From Anaerolineales bacterium (GTDB taxonomy: Bacteria > Chloroflexota > Anaerolineae > Anaerolineales > UBA4823), in contig JAGVAD010000001.1 of assembly GCA_020060465.1 (NCBI GenBank), positions 19,871-83,870 of the forward strand: a DNA stretch of 64,000 bases. The letters are read 5' to 3'. The position numbers and the translations under genes were made by a program. The notes under the pieces were generated by a model. It was given only the letters and a program-made list of their open reading frames with translations. It had not been told where the DNA came from and made no database searches. This document shows positions 48,813 to 59,250 of this stretch, in pieces (position 1 is the first letter of the stretch; the number at the start of each line of letters is the position of its first letter).

Positions 48813-48892
48813 GTGTCATCGCGAGCCGCCACAGGCGGCGAAGCAATCCCCTTGCAGACTGAGAGATGGCTTCGCTACGCTCGCCATGACAC
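48813..48892. repeat. REP-like palindromic intergenic element
   Basis: GTGTCATCGCGAGCCGCCACAGGCGGCGAAGCAATC...TGGCTTCGCTACGCTCGCCATGACAC; ends are inverted repeats. Confidence 0.75.
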
Positions 48893-48950
48893 GCGAAGGA
48901 CGTATATATTCGTTATCCCGAACCGGCGTTCGTTAGTGGTATATTGGAAG

Positions 48951-50084
48951 ATGGTGAGCAAGGACTGTAGGCAAAAGATGAGGATTTATACCCGTTGGAT
49001 TTGGTCTATCCTGCGCGCGATGCTGCTGGTTACGCTGGTTTTCGCCAGCTTAAGCGATTCTGTCTATCCGCTTCGCCAGGCCAGGGCGCAAGAAGTATTT
49101 TGTAGCCAACCGCATCAGGATGTTAGCACGCCTTTAAACGATCTGGGCGCACAGGTTTATATCAGGAGAGATGGTCAGAACACCGGTTTTACGGGCGGTC
49201 TGTACCCGAACGGCAGCAACCTGCGCCCGGCAGCGCATGAAGCGGCTGGTGTTGCCATCGCGCGGCAAATTACTCCCTTGTCTGCCGAGGGTGCGCCAGA
49301 CCCGCTCAATGGGAAGATCGTCCTGATCTCCATCGGCATGTCCAATACCTCGCAAGAATTCCTGACGTTCATCCGCGCCGCGGAAAATGAGCCGTTGATC
49401 AATCCGAAAGTTCTGTTGGTGAACGGCGCCTCCGCGGGTCAGGTGGCGGAATATTGGACTTCTCCCGATGCTCCCAACTGGCAGGCGGTGAAAGATCGGC
49501 TGGCGCACGAAGGCGTCACCCCGCTGCAAGTACAGGCGGCCTGGGTTAAGCTGACGCGCACCGGCAGCGGCGATTTTCCGGCCAAGGCGCAATTATTGCA
49601 GTCGGACCTGAAAGCTGTGGTGCGAAACCTCAAGTTCCATTTTCCGAACATCAAGCTGACCTATTTATCCAGCCGCACTCGCTCCTATTTGACCGGAGAA
49701 GGCCTGTCGCCGGAACCGGCTGCTTTTGAAACCGGTTTTGCTGTCAAATGGCTCATCGAAGACCAAATCAACGGGGATCCGGAATTGAATTATGATCCTG
49801 GGAAAGGGACGGTGGTTGCCCCATTTCTTTCTTGGGGTCCGTATATCTGGGCGGATGGCATGAACCCCCGTTCGGATGGGTTGATTTGGAGGCAGGAAGA
49901 CCTGGCGCGGGATTGCGTCCATCCTTCCAGCAACGGCAAGCAAAAAGTCGCTGTAATGTTGATGGACTTCTTTCTCCACGATAGCACAACGCGCTGGTTC
50001 CTGGCTAATCCGATTGACATCTTTTATCTGTATTTACCCTGGCTGAGTCATTATCTTCCCGAATTCCCCATGTTGATCCGCTAG
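48951..50084 (+). CDS. Exported SGNH-hydrolase-like protein
   Basis: TM/signal WSILRAMLLVTLVFASLSDSVYPLRQARAQ; VLISIGMSNTSQEF and C-terminal DCVHPSSNGKQKVA. ATG at 48951 or 48978. Confidence 0.65.
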   Translation: MVSKDCRQKMRIYTRWIWSILRAMLLVTLVFASLSDSVYPLRQARAQEVFCSQPHQDVSTPLNDLGAQVYIRRDGQNTGFTGGLYPNGSNLRPAAHEAAGVAIARQITPLSAEGAPDPLNGKIVLISIGMSNTSQEFLTFIRAAENEPLINPKVLLVNGASAGQVAEYWTSPDAPNWQAVKDRLAHEGVTPLQVQAAWVKLTRTGSGDFPAKAQLLQSDLKAVVRNLKFHFPNIKLTYLSSRTRSYLTGEGLSPEPAAFETGFAVKWLIEDQINGDPELNYDPGKGTVVAPFLSWGPYIWADGMNPRSDGLIWRQEDLARDCVHPSSNGKQKVAVMLMDFFLHDSTTRWFLANPIDIFYLYLPWLSHYLPEFPMLIR

Positions 50085-50194
50085 ACAACCTTTTCAGCCA
50101 ATATTTTATTGGTGGGCAGGTCTTCTATGGCGTCCAATGTTATAATGTGGACAATAAATATCCTTTTATAGTTGAATGGGCGAGGTTTACAGGT

Positions 50195-51058
50195 ATGGAC
50201 GTTCCACGCAAAATTAAACAGATCATCGAGCCGCAGTTTGTGATCGAAGGGGCAGGCGTGTTGCTGCGCCGCTCTTTTGGCCCCAACCGCGCCAACCTTT
50301 TTGATCCGTTTCTGTTGTTCGATCATTTCGCTTTTAACGACCCAATTGAAGGCCCGATCCGCGGTTTTCCCACCCACCCGCACCGCGGCATTGAAACGGT
50401 CACTTATATGCTGGAGGGCAATGTGCGCCATCGGGACAGCCTGGGGAACGCCGGTGTCATTGGACCGGGAGACGTTCAATGGATGACCAGCGGACGAGGT
50501 ATTTTGCACGAGGAAATGCCGCGGCGTGGTCCCAGCGGTTTAATCATTGGTTTTCAGCTCTGGGTGAACTTGCCTGCCGCTCAGAAGATGAGTCAGCCGC
50601 GCTATCAGGAAATTAACGCCGAAAGCATTCCCATGATCGAGGAGAATGGGGCTAAGGTGCGCGTGGTGGCCGGTGAATATCACGGTGTGACGGGACCCGT
50701 GACCGAAATCGCTGCCCGCCCGCTATACCTGGATGTTGCCCTCGAAGGCGGGGCGCAAATTCACCTGTCGCTCGCCGCGGGCCATTTCGCGCTGGCGTAT
50801 GTCTTTGAAGGCGAGGGACTCTTTGGCGAATCGGGTCAATCAGAGGAATTTGTCCAGGCTGTCCGCATGCTCGTCCTGGGGGAGGGCGACTCTCTGGATG
50901 TTCAGGCTGGCAGGGGAAGCGGGGTGCGCTTCATGCTCATGGCGGGCGCGCCGATCCGAGAGCCGATCTTCCCTTACGGTCCTTTTGTGATGAACACGCA
51001 AGAGGAAATTCAGCAGGCTTTATTAGACCTGCGCAATGGGACGTTCGTGCAGAATTGA
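50195..51058 (+). CDS. Pirin family protein
   Basis: LFDPFLLFDHFAFNDPIEGPIRGFPTHPHRGIETVTYMLEG, GPGDVQWMTSGRGILHEEMP. Confidence 0.95.
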   Translation: MDVPRKIKQIIEPQFVIEGAGVLLRRSFGPNRANLFDPFLLFDHFAFNDPIEGPIRGFPTHPHRGIETVTYMLEGNVRHRDSLGNAGVIGPGDVQWMTSGRGILHEEMPRRGPSGLIIGFQLWVNLPAAQKMSQPRYQEINAESIPMIEENGAKVRVVAGEYHGVTGPVTEIAARPLYLDVALEGGAQIHLSLAAGHFALAYVFEGEGLFGESGQSEEFVQAVRMLVLGEGDSLDVQAGRGSGVRFMLMAGAPIREPIFPYGPFVMNTQEEIQQALLDLRNGTFVQN

Positions 51059-51081
51059 AGCGGAACTTTCGAGCCAGAATC

Positions 51082-51118
51082 AAAACAGCAGGCGCAGCAC
51101 ACGCCTGCTGTTTTCTTT
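51082..51118. terminator. Intrinsic terminator between convergent pirin and clp genes
   Basis: AAAACAGCAGGCG-cagcaca-CGCCTGCTGTTTT, perfect 13-bp stem. Confidence 0.9.
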
Positions 51119-51132
51119 GTCAATCCAGCGCC

Positions 51133-53616
51133 TCAGTTCTTGGCTCCAACCTGACCCAACTCGTGGGCTGGGATGCTTTGACCAACCTGGCGAAAGACCA
51201 GTTTGTCGCTCGCCTCATCCACATCCACGATGATCGTGTCGCCCTCCGAGAATGCCCCGCCAAGCAGGTTGATCGAAAGCGGGCTTTCCACGTGTTTCTG
51301 CAAAGCGCGCTTCAGCGGGCGAGCGCCGAAGGCAGGATCGAACCCCTCTTTTGCCAGCCAATTGCGGGCGGCGTCGGTCAATTCGACATTCAGGCCGCGT
51401 TCTCTTAACCGTTCAGCCACTTCTTTCATGTTCAGGTCAACAATCTGCGTCATTTGCTCCAGCGTCAGCGGCGAGAAGGTGATAATCTCATCAATGCGGT
51501 TGAGGAACTCGGGGCGGAAAGTACTCTTCAACGCTTTCTCGATCTTTTCGTGTTCCTGACGTTCATCGCTGTCGCCGCGGTTTTGTAGAAAGCCCAAGCT
51601 GCCCGAGCGGCGCACGTATTCGGTGCCCAGGTTGCTGGTCATAATCAGAACGCTGTTGCGGAAGTCCACCGTGCGACCCTGACCATCGGTTAAGCGCCCA
51701 TCGTCGAGAATTTGCAGCAGCGCGTTCCATACTTCGGGGTGCGCTTTTTCGATTTCATCGAACAAAATCACCCGATAGGGGCGACGACGCACCGCTTCAG
51801 TGAGCTGTCCGCCTTCCTCATAGCCTACATAGCCGGGCGGCGCACCGAACAGACGCGAGACGGTGTGCTGTTCGCGATACTCGCTCATGTCAATACGCAC
51901 CAGTGCATCCTCGTCGTCGAACAAGAACCAGGCCAGCGCCTTGGCCAGTTCGGTTTTGCCTACGCCCGATGGGCCAATGAAGATGAATGAGCCGATGGGT
52001 CGGCGCGGATCTTTCAATCCAGAGCGCGCCCGCCGGATGGCGTCGGAGATGGCCTTGATGGCTTCCTCCTGACCAATGATGCGCTCATGCAGACGCTCTT
52101 CCATGTGCAGCAGTTTTTCGGCTTCGGTCTCCATCATCTGGCTCACCGGGATGCCAGTCCATTGAGCAACCACTTCGGCGATGTCTGCGGAATCCACGAC
52201 CTCATCCAATTGATGCTCGCTCTCCCATTGATCGCGCAAAGCATTGAATTCGCTTTCCAGCCGCAGGCGCTCAGATTTCTTTTGAGCCGCGCGTTCGTAA
52301 TCTCGTTCGGCGCCGGCCTGTTCTTCTTCAGCCGCCAGGCGTTCGATCTCAGTCTTTTTCGCCTTCAGATCCGGCGGCAGCGAATACAGCGCCACGCGCA
52401 ATTTAGCCGCTGCCTCATCTATCAAATCAATGGCTTTATCCGGCAGTCGGCGTTCGGTCACATAGCGCGAGGATAGCCGGGCTGCATCTATCAGCGCCTG
52501 GTCAGAGAAACGCACCTTGTGATGCGCCTCATAGCGGTCGCGCAGCCCGCGTAGCATTTGGATGGTCTCTTCCACGCTTGGCTCTTCCACATACACCGGG
52601 GCGAAGCGACGCTCCAGGGCGGCGTCTTTCTCAATGTACTTGTGGTATTCATCCAGCGTGGTGGCGCCCACACATTGCAATTCGCCTCTGGAGAGCGCCG
52701 GCTTGAGCATGTTCGAGGCGTCCATGGCGCCCTGAGCGGCCCCGGCGCCCACCACCGTGTGCAACTCGTCAATGAACAGGATCACCTCGCCCTGGGCGCG
52801 CTGGATCTCCTCCAAGGCGGCCTTGAGGCGTTCCTCGAATTCGCCGCGGAAGCGAGAACCGGCGATCATGGCTCCCAAGTCCAACGCCAGGACGCGCTTG
52901 CCAGAAAGGATTTCCGGCACATCGTTGGTGGCAATCTTCTGCGCCAGCCCTTCGACGATGGCGGTCTTACCCACGCCAGCCTCGCCGATCAGCACCGGGT
53001 TGTTCTTGGTGCGTCGGCACAGGATTTGGATCACGCGTAAGATCTCCGTATCCCGCCCAATCACGGGGTCGAGTTTGCCTTCGCGCGCCAACTGCGTCAG
53101 GTCGCGCGAGAAGCGTTCCAGCGTGCGGTAACGGGTTTCGGCTTGCGGGTCGGTGACGCGCTGGCCGCCGCGAATTTGCTGGATGGCATCGTACACTCGT
53201 TCGCGGGTTACCCCGGCGCCTTCCAACAGGCGCGCCGCAGGCGTGCTGCGCTCACTCAAGATCGCCAGAAAGATATGCTCGGTGGAGATATACTCATCTT
53301 TCAAGCGGTTGGCTTCTTCGTTGGCCAGATCAATGATCCTCTTCACCCGAGGCGTGATAAAGATTTGCCCCGCCCCGCCGCCAAAGATGTTCGCTTTGGG
53401 GCTGGTGCGCAAAATGTAATCCAGGCGTTCGGTCAATGCCTGGGTGTCCACTTTCAGATATTCTAAAATTTGGGGGATAACCCCCTGCGGCTGCTCGATC
53501 AGCGCGAGCAAAATATGCTCGGTGTCAATCTGATTGTGACCATAGCGCTGAATAATCTCAGCAGCCCGCTGAGCAGCCTCCTGGGCTCGCTCAGTGAAAC
53601 GGTCAAATCGCATCAT
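51133..53616 (-). CDS. clpC: ATP-dependent Clp protease ATP-binding subunit, ClpC-like
   Basis: N-domain [36 protein letters not shown], two AAA+ modules ([30 protein letters not shown]), ClpC-type short middle domain. Confidence 0.93.
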   Translation of the reverse strand: MMRFDRFTERAQEAAQRAAEIIQRYGHNQIDTEHILLALIEQPQGVIPQILEYLKVDTQALTERLDYILRTSPKANIFGGGAGQIFITPRVKRIIDLANEEANRLKDEYISTEHIFLAILSERSTPAARLLEGAGVTRERVYDAIQQIRGGQRVTDPQAETRYRTLERFSRDLTQLAREGKLDPVIGRDTEILRVIQILCRRTKNNPVLIGEAGVGKTAIVEGLAQKIATNDVPEILSGKRVLALDLGAMIAGSRFRGEFEERLKAALEEIQRAQGEVILFIDELHTVVGAGAAQGAMDASNMLKPALSRGELQCVGATTLDEYHKYIEKDAALERRFAPVYVEEPSVEETIQMLRGLRDRYEAHHKVRFSDQALIDAARLSSRYVTERRLPDKAIDLIDEAAAKLRVALYSLPPDLKAKKTEIERLAAEEEQAGAERDYERAAQKKSERLRLESEFNALRDQWESEHQLDEVVDSADIAEVVAQWTGIPVSQMMETEAEKLLHMEERLHERIIGQEEAIKAISDAIRRARSGLKDPRRPIGSFIFIGPSGVGKTELAKALAWFLFDDEDALVRIDMSEYREQHTVSRLFGAPPGYVGYEEGGQLTEAVRRRPYRVILFDEIEKAHPEVWNALLQILDDGRLTDGQGRTVDFRNSVLIMTSNLGTEYVRRSGSLGFLQNRGDSDERQEHEKIEKALKSTFRPEFLNRIDEIITFSPLTLEQMTQIVDLNMKEVAERLRERGLNVELTDAARNWLAKEGFDPAFGARPLKRALQKHVESPLSINLLGGAFSEGDTIIVDVDEASDKLVFRQVGQSIPAHELGQVGAKN

Positions 53617-53881
53617 CGTCGTATCCTTTTCTACACAAATAACCCATAAAATCTATCCGAAGGAATTATAACATTTCACTAGTTAACATTCTACAATCAA
53701 CACGTTAGAAATCTATATGAAACAAGCGGAAGTAGCTCGCAGATTGGGAAATCATTGTCATTCGGGAACCAGCATTGCACTCAATGCGTCTTATCCGGCA
53801 GATGTAAAAATTCAATATTGTATTGCGGGTTATCGCCCGCATTGGCATATCTTTTATTCAACTACCAGGAGGAGGTTTATC

Positions 53882-54619
53882 ATGCGTACCAAAAACTATT
53901 GGATGGTTGCTGTTTTGTTGTTGGCGGTGTTGCTGAGCGGTTGCGCGGGGACGGCTTTTGCCCAGACAGGATCCTCAGGCGAACCGATCAACCGCACATT
54001 GACGGTCAACGGGAGCGGTAAGGTTTATCTGACGCCCGACATCGCCTATGTCACCATCGGCGTTCATACGGAAGGCGAGAATGCGGCTGAGGCTGTGGAA
54101 GCCAATAACCAGCAAGCGCAGAAGGTCAGCGATGCGCTGATAGCGCAGGGCATTGCCGACAAAGACATTCAGACAACCAACTTTAGCATTTACCCTCAGC
54201 AAGAGTATGATGACCAGGGTAAACCGACCGGGAAGATCAGATATATTGTAGATAACTCGGTCTTTGTCACCGTGCGCGATGTCAATAAGGTCGGCGCTGT
54301 GTTGGATGCCGCCGTTAAGGCGGGCGCCAATTCGATCAACGGTGTTCAATTCGACGTAGCGGATAAAACTGCCGCTCTATCCGACGCTCGCAAAGCGGCT
54401 GTGGCAGATGCCCGAACCAAGGCGGAAGAACTGGCGAGCGCCGCCGGCGTCGAGTTAGATGAGGTGCAGACGATCAGCGAGTTCACCAGCGGCGGACCCA
54501 CCCCCATGTACGATCTACGCGCCGCAGCGCCGGTCGCTCAGGAAGCGGCTTCTGTACCTGTGCAGCCAGGGCAAATGCTGCTGACGGTGGATGTGAATAT
54601 CGTATTCACCCTGCGTTGA
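53882..54619 (+). CDS. SIMPL (DUF541) domain lipoprotein
   Basis: Lipobox LLAVLLSGCAG; LTVNGSGKVYLTPDIAYVTIGVHTEGENAAEA. Strong aggagg RBS. Confidence 0.92.
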   Translation: MRTKNYWMVAVLLLAVLLSGCAGTAFAQTGSSGEPINRTLTVNGSGKVYLTPDIAYVTIGVHTEGENAAEAVEANNQQAQKVSDALIAQGIADKDIQTTNFSIYPQQEYDDQGKPTGKIRYIVDNSVFVTVRDVNKVGAVLDAAVKAGANSINGVQFDVADKTAALSDARKAAVADARTKAEELASAAGVELDEVQTISEFTSGGPTPMYDLRAAAPVAQEAASVPVQPGQMLLTVDVNIVFTLR

Positions 54620-54646
54620 TCGAGATTTTCGTCCTGAAATGAACGG

Positions 54647-54674
54647 GTCCCCAGGCTAGCCTGGGGACTTTTTT
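54647..54674 (+). terminator. Intrinsic terminator
   Basis: GTCCCCAGGCTAGCCTGGGGAC palindrome followed by TTTTTT. Confidence 0.95.
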
Positions 54675-54710
54675 ATTCCAAGTTTGGGGCGCTGTGGTAT
54701 AAATCGGTGC

Positions 54711-55616
54711 ATGGCCGATGAATACATCTTCCAGCCCGACCGTCGCCTGGGGATTGTTTTCCATCTGGCGGCGCTGCTGTTCTTTGGATTTATTGGCTTA
54801 TTTGGTTTATGGCAGGCTTCGCTGGCCGATATAGGGCCGGCGTTCTTGTTGTACCTTCTGCCAGCCCTGGGGGCGATTGTAATTTTGCCGGCGCTGGCTT
54901 ATCGCTTGTTTGCTCTGCGCAGCGCCATGTATTCGCTGGAGCGCGAGGGGGTGCATCTCAAATGGGGGCTGCGGGTGGAAGATATTCCCATCGCGAATGT
55001 GACAGGGGTGTATTTGGCGGCTGAACAAAATTGGCCGCTTCCTCTGCCGCGCCTGCGCTGGCCTGGCGCGGTGTTGGGGCATCGTCGCTTGCCCGGCGGC
55101 GAAAATATCGAGTTTTTGGCTGCCGATGTGCGCAAACTGATCTTGATTGCCACGCCTGGGCGGGTGTACGCCATTTCTCCTGCCAACCCGCAAGCCTTTC
55201 TGTTTGCTTTTCAACGCTGCACAGAACTGGGTTCGCTCTCGCCAATCGCTGGCCGTTCGGTCTATCCGACCCTGATCCTCTCGCAAGTCTGGCAATCTGC
55301 GCTGGCGCGGTTTTTGCTGCTGGTCGGGCTGATTTTTAGCCTGGTTCTATTGATCTGGGTTAGCCTGGCTATCCCTGGACGGTCTCAAGTGATTTTAGGA
55401 GCGCGGCCTGGCGTGACGGGCGATGCAGCACCGGCGGTGCGTTTGTTGCTGCTGCCGGTGATCAATTCGGTATTCTTCCTGATGAATTTTTTCCTGGGCC
55501 TGTATTTCTACCGGCGATCAGAAAGCCAGGTGTTCTCCCACCTGCTCTGGATGAGCAGCGCAGCGACAGCCTTTTTGTTTCTGATGGCGGTCTTTTTTAT
55601 CTTGCGAATGGGATAA
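54711..55616 (+). CDS. Membrane protein with PH-like (bPH) domain
   Basis: Two N-terminal TMs, then YSLEREGVHLKWGLRVEDIPIANVTGVYLA, C-terminal TMs. Confidence 0.75.
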   Translation: MADEYIFQPDRRLGIVFHLAALLFFGFIGLFGLWQASLADIGPAFLLYLLPALGAIVILPALAYRLFALRSAMYSLEREGVHLKWGLRVEDIPIANVTGVYLAAEQNWPLPLPRLRWPGAVLGHRRLPGGENIEFLAADVRKLILIATPGRVYAISPANPQAFLFAFQRCTELGSLSPIAGRSVYPTLILSQVWQSALARFLLLVGLIFSLVLLIWVSLAIPGRSQVILGARPGVTGDAAPAVRLLLLPVINSVFFLMNFFLGLYFYRRSESQVFSHLLWMSSAATAFLFLMAVFFILRMG

Positions 55617-55675
55617 AGCGCCACGTAGTTCTGCGCCGATTCGCCGATCATTGTTGAGCGACATTTCTTCGATAC

Positions 55676-56494
55676 ATGCATCTCACTAATCTCGTTCTCG
55701 GTTTTACCATGGGGGTGGTCATTGCCTGGTTGGCGCAACGAGCTGGGGCGCTGAACCGCAGCGGTGCGGTCGCTGCGGCGCTCACTGGCGGGTTGATCTT
55801 CGGCCTGGGCGGCCTGGCCTGGGCGACATTGTTGCTTACCTTCTTTGTTTCCTCCAGCGCGCTCTCGCGCGCTTTTGGACGGCGTAAAGTTGCGCTAAGC
55901 GAGAAGTTCTCGAAAGGTCATCAACGCGACGCCGGGCAGGTCCTGGCGAATGGCGGCTTGGGAGCGTTGTTGGCGCTTGCGCATCTGCTCTTCCCAGAGC
56001 AGATCTGGCCATGGATTGCCTTTGCTGGGGCAATGGCGGCGGTGAATGCCGATACCTGGGCGACTGAATTGGGAGTGCTGAACCCAACGCTGCCGCGCTT
56101 GATCACCACCGGTAAGCGCGTTGAGCGTGGCTCGTCGGGTGCCATCAGCTTGTTAGGAAGTCTGTCGGCGGTGGGCGGCGCAGCGCTCATTGGCTTGATT
56201 GCCGCCAGCTTTACGCTGCGCATGACTTCTTCCCCCGGCGCGTCGGCGCGGGTCTATTGGGCGGCGCTGATCGGCGGCGTGTGCGGGGCGTTTGCCGATT
56301 CCTTGGCTGGGGCTGTTGTACAGGCAATCTACTGGTGTCCGCGTTGTCTGAAGGAGACCGAACGGCATCCGCTGCACACTTGCGGCGCGCAAACGACGCA
56401 GCGCCGCGGCTGGCGCTGGCTGAACAATGACATGGTCAATTTACTTGCCTCGCTGGTGGGGGCGGTTATCGCCGTCCTGCTCTACAGTTTATAG
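55676..56494 (+). CDS. DUF92 family membrane protein
   Basis: ALTGGLIFGLGGLAWATLLLTFFVSSS, AVNADTWATELGVLNPTLPRLITTGKRVERGSSGAISLLG, DSLAGAVVQ. Confidence 0.9.
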   Translation: MHLTNLVLGFTMGVVIAWLAQRAGALNRSGAVAAALTGGLIFGLGGLAWATLLLTFFVSSSALSRAFGRRKVALSEKFSKGHQRDAGQVLANGGLGALLALAHLLFPEQIWPWIAFAGAMAAVNADTWATELGVLNPTLPRLITTGKRVERGSSGAISLLGSLSAVGGAALIGLIAASFTLRMTSSPGASARVYWAALIGGVCGAFADSLAGAVVQAIYWCPRCLKETERHPLHTCGAQTTQRRGWRWLNNDMVNLLASLVGAVIAVLLYSL

Positions 56495-56537
56495 AGAACG
56501 CTTCTCTCGATCAGCAGGCATTTGTCCTGAAAATCGC

Positions 56538-57518
56538 TCATCCCCCGATTTCGCTCATCACCCGGTTCAGCGGAATCACCCCTTCCGCCAGACCGTGTCC
56601 CCACGGTTTCCACCAGATGCCGTCCAGGATCAACTGGCGCAAGTCATCCAGCGTTGCGCCGGCGCGCAGCGGGGTGAGCAGATCTACCTCACCTTCGCGC
56701 AGCAAGCACAGACGCAGACGCCCATCCGCGGTAAGGCGCGCCCGCGTGCAGGCGGCGCAAAACGGGGCAGTGACCGAGGAGATGAAGCCAATTTCGCCTT
56801 TGGCGTCTTTGAGGCGATAGAGGCGCGCCTCGCCGTCCAGTTCGCCGCCGTTGGCGATCTCGACTTCGCCGAGCTGCGCCTGAATGCGCTGTAACATTTC
56901 TTCCGCGGTGACCGTCTGTTTCACCTGAAGGTCGGTTGCGCCAGCAAAAGGCATCATTTCGATGAAACGCACCTGCCAGTTATGCTCCAATGTCAGGCGA
57001 GCTAAATCCACCACGTCGGCTTCGTTATAGCCACGCACAACCACTGCATTGAGTTTAATGGGGCGCAAGCCGGCTTGCTCGGCGCTTAGAATGCCCTGCC
57101 AGACATCCTCCAGCGTTCCCCAGCGGGTGAGGCGGCGGAATTTCTCGGCATCCAGTGTATCCAGGCTGATGTTGAGGCGTTGTAAGCCAGCCTCGGCCAG
57201 GGGGCGCGCCAGCCGACCAAGCAACACACCGTTGGTGGTCATGCTGAGGGAACGCACCCCTGGGATGTGAGCCAGCTCGCGCACCAGATCCACCACATGC
57301 GCCCTCACGGTTGGTTCGCCGCCAGTCAGGCGAAACTTGTCGAACCCCAGGTTAACGAATAGCTGCACCAGGCGGAGGATCTCATCATCTTGCATCAATT
57401 CCGCGTTGGGACGGAAGATCATATCTTCCGGCATACAGTACACACAGCGTAAGTTGCAGTGATCGGTCAGGCTGATTCTGAGATAATGGATATTCCGTCC
57501 GAAACGATCCAGCGCCAT
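56538..57518 (-). CDS. moaA: GTP 3',8-cyclase (molybdenum cofactor biosynthesis)
   Basis: RISLTDHCNLRCVYCMPEDM, FRLTGGEPTVR, C-terminal CAACTRARLTADGRLRLCLL. Confidence 0.95.
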   Translation of the reverse strand: MALDRFGRNIHYLRISLTDHCNLRCVYCMPEDMIFRPNAELMQDDEILRLVQLFVNLGFDKFRLTGGEPTVRAHVVDLVRELAHIPGVRSLSMTTNGVLLGRLARPLAEAGLQRLNISLDTLDAEKFRRLTRWGTLEDVWQGILSAEQAGLRPIKLNAVVVRGYNEADVVDLARLTLEHNWQVRFIEMMPFAGATDLQVKQTVTAEEMLQRIQAQLGEVEIANGGELDGEARLYRLKDAKGEIGFISSVTAPFCAACTRARLTADGRLRLCLLREGEVDLLTPLRAGATLDDLRQLILDGIWWKPWGHGLAEGVIPLNRVMSEIGG

Positions 57519-57536
57519 TTTTCACCACCAATAAAG

Positions 57537-57585
57537 ATTATCATATTTTTATGATAATTATACTCTAATTTGGTATTAAAGGCAA
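57537..57585 (-). promoter_or_regulatory. moaA promoter with overlapping palindromic operator candidate
   Basis: Minus strand: TTGCCT (57585-57580), 17-bp spacer, TATAAT (57562-57557); palindrome ATTATCAT-N6-ATGATAAT at 57537-57558. Confidence 0.55.
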
Positions 57586-57756
57586 CGAACTGACAACCCG
57601 CGGTACGTAAAAAGTTGTTCGCCCGCTGTCACAAAGATGGCTGCTCTCATCGGATGAGCGCCGATTTTCTCTCCCCACTTCGCTTGGGGCGAGGGGAGCA
57701 CAACCCACATTTTCAACACAACATGCCGTTGGCGGCCTTTTGCGCTGCCTCCAGCC

Positions 57757-58242
57757 TCAGATCTGCTTGATGGCAGCCACCACCCCGCCGGTCATCTTCG
57801 CCAATTCGTCTGGCGTGAGGCGGAACACGGCGTGCGGTGTTCCGGCGGCAGCCCAAATCTCTTGATATTGAAACAAATCTTCATCAATAATGGTTTCCAG
57901 CTTTTGGATGTGTCCCACCGGCGGCACGCCCCCGATGGCGAAGCCGGTCTGTTCCCGCACAAAGTCGGCATCGGCTTTGCCCAACGGTTCGCCGATCAAC
58001 GCCTCCAGTCGCCGCTCGTCCACCCGATTCGCTCCACTGACCGCCGCCAGGATGGGACGCTGGCTGCGTTTGCCCTTGAACACCAGGGATTTCACAATCT
58101 GCCCCACCTGGCAACCCACCGCTTGCGCCGCCTCTACGGCGCTGCGGGTGGAGTCGGGCAGCTCAACCACTTGAAGATCCATTCCTAACGATTGCAGAGC
58201 CTCTTGCACCCTGCGGGCGCTGGCGCTGAGTTCTTGGGTCAT
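57757..58242 (-). CDS. YbaK/EbsC-type aminoacyl-tRNA deacylase family protein
   Basis: VGCQVGQIVKSLVFKGKRSQRPILAAVSGANRVDERRL, GFAIGGVPPVGH. Confidence 0.93.
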   Translation of the reverse strand: MTQELSASARRVQEALQSLGMDLQVVELPDSTRSAVEAAQAVGCQVGQIVKSLVFKGKRSQRPILAAVSGANRVDERRLEALIGEPLGKADADFVREQTGFAIGGVPPVGHIQKLETIIDEDLFQYQEIWAAAGTPHAVFRLTPDELAKMTGGVVAAIKQI

Positions 58243-58263
58243 ACTTCCTCCGTTTGTTATGAA

Positions 58264-59250
58264 TTATCCTTGCATCCACCCCATGCGGCGCATCCAAATA
58301 TACATCGCCGCCGGCATGGCGATCATGAGAACGCCCGCCAGGACGAACATCGGACGCGTCATCCACTCGGTTAGAGGGTCGGGAGTGGCAAAGAAGTTCA
58401 TGCCAAAAAAGCCAGCCACAAACGAGATTGGCATAAAGAAGGTCGTAATCAAGGTAAGCGTCTTCATGATATCGTTCATGCGGTTGTTGGTTACAGAGAG
58501 ATAAGTGTCCAATGTGCCGCTCACCAGGTCGCGCACGCTTTCGATGATTTCGTACAGACGCACATAATGGTCGTAAACGTCGCGGAAATAGATGCGATCC
58601 TTCTCGTCTATCATCTGAAATTCGTCCCGCGCCAGTTTGTTCAATACCTCTCGTTGCGGGGCGATGATGCGCCGCAGATGCAGCATGGAGCGTTTGATGG
58701 CGAAGATGCGCTCCACCAAAATCGGCCTGGGTCGTTCAAAGACCTCGGCCTCGATGGCGTCGGTCTCGTCGTCCAGCAGCTCCACGGCGAGCATGGTGGC
58801 AGAAGCGGTTTCGTCAGCCAGGCGATACAATACATGATCTGGCCCACCCCGCAAATAACGTGGGTCGCGCTCGATGGAAGACCATACTTTTTGCACCGCT
58901 TCGATCGGCGCGTCGTGGTGGGTGACAATGAAGTTATCGCCCAGGAAAATATCCAGCTCCAGGGTCTCCAGCCGGTTTTCGGGCGTGGATCGAGGCGTAT
59001 GCAGGACAATATACAGATACTTTCCCCAATCGTCTAATTTCGGAAAGTGAGATTCTTCCAGAGCGTCGTCCACAGCCAGCGGGTGAAAACCAAACGTATT
59101 GAGCAGCATGGGTTGACATTCTTCGGGTGCCATGCCCTCGAAGTCCACCCAGAACAGTCCATGCGGATCCTGCAGGGCGAAAGCGATGTCTATGGGCTCC
59201 AGGCCGGTGCGCAAAGCGCCCTGGGCGGGTAAGTACATGGTCCTCAACAT
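58264..59250 (-). CDS. corA: CorA family magnesium transporter
   Basis: C-terminal TM pair with GMN motif FVAGFFGMNFF; YLSVTNNRMNDIMKTLTLITTFFMP. Confidence 0.95.
   Translation of the reverse strand: MLRTMYLPAQGALRTGLEPIDIAFALQDPHGLFWVDFEGMAPEECQPMLLNTFGFHPLAVDDALEESHFPKLDDWGKYLYIVLHTPRSTPENRLETLELDIFLGDNFIVTHHDAPIEAVQKVWSSIERDPRYLRGGPDHVLYRLADETASATMLAVELLDDETDAIEAEVFERPRPILVERIFAIKRSMLHLRRIIAPQREVLNKLARDEFQMIDEKDRIYFRDVYDHYVRLYEIIESVRDLVSGTLDTYLSVTNNRMNDIMKTLTLITTFFMPISFVAGFFGMNFFATPDPLTEWMTRPMFVLAGVLMIAMPAAMYIWMRRMGWMQG

Noticed and set aside
48813-48950. N-terminal extension of the SGNH-like gene
   Set aside because: Translates a palindromic intergenic repeat; ATG at 48951 or 48978 precedes the signal-like segment.
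57537-57558. Fur box at moaA
   Set aside because: Half-sites are ATTATCA...TGATAAT with a 6-bp gap, the reverse of the Fur arrangement TGATAAT-N-ATTATCA.
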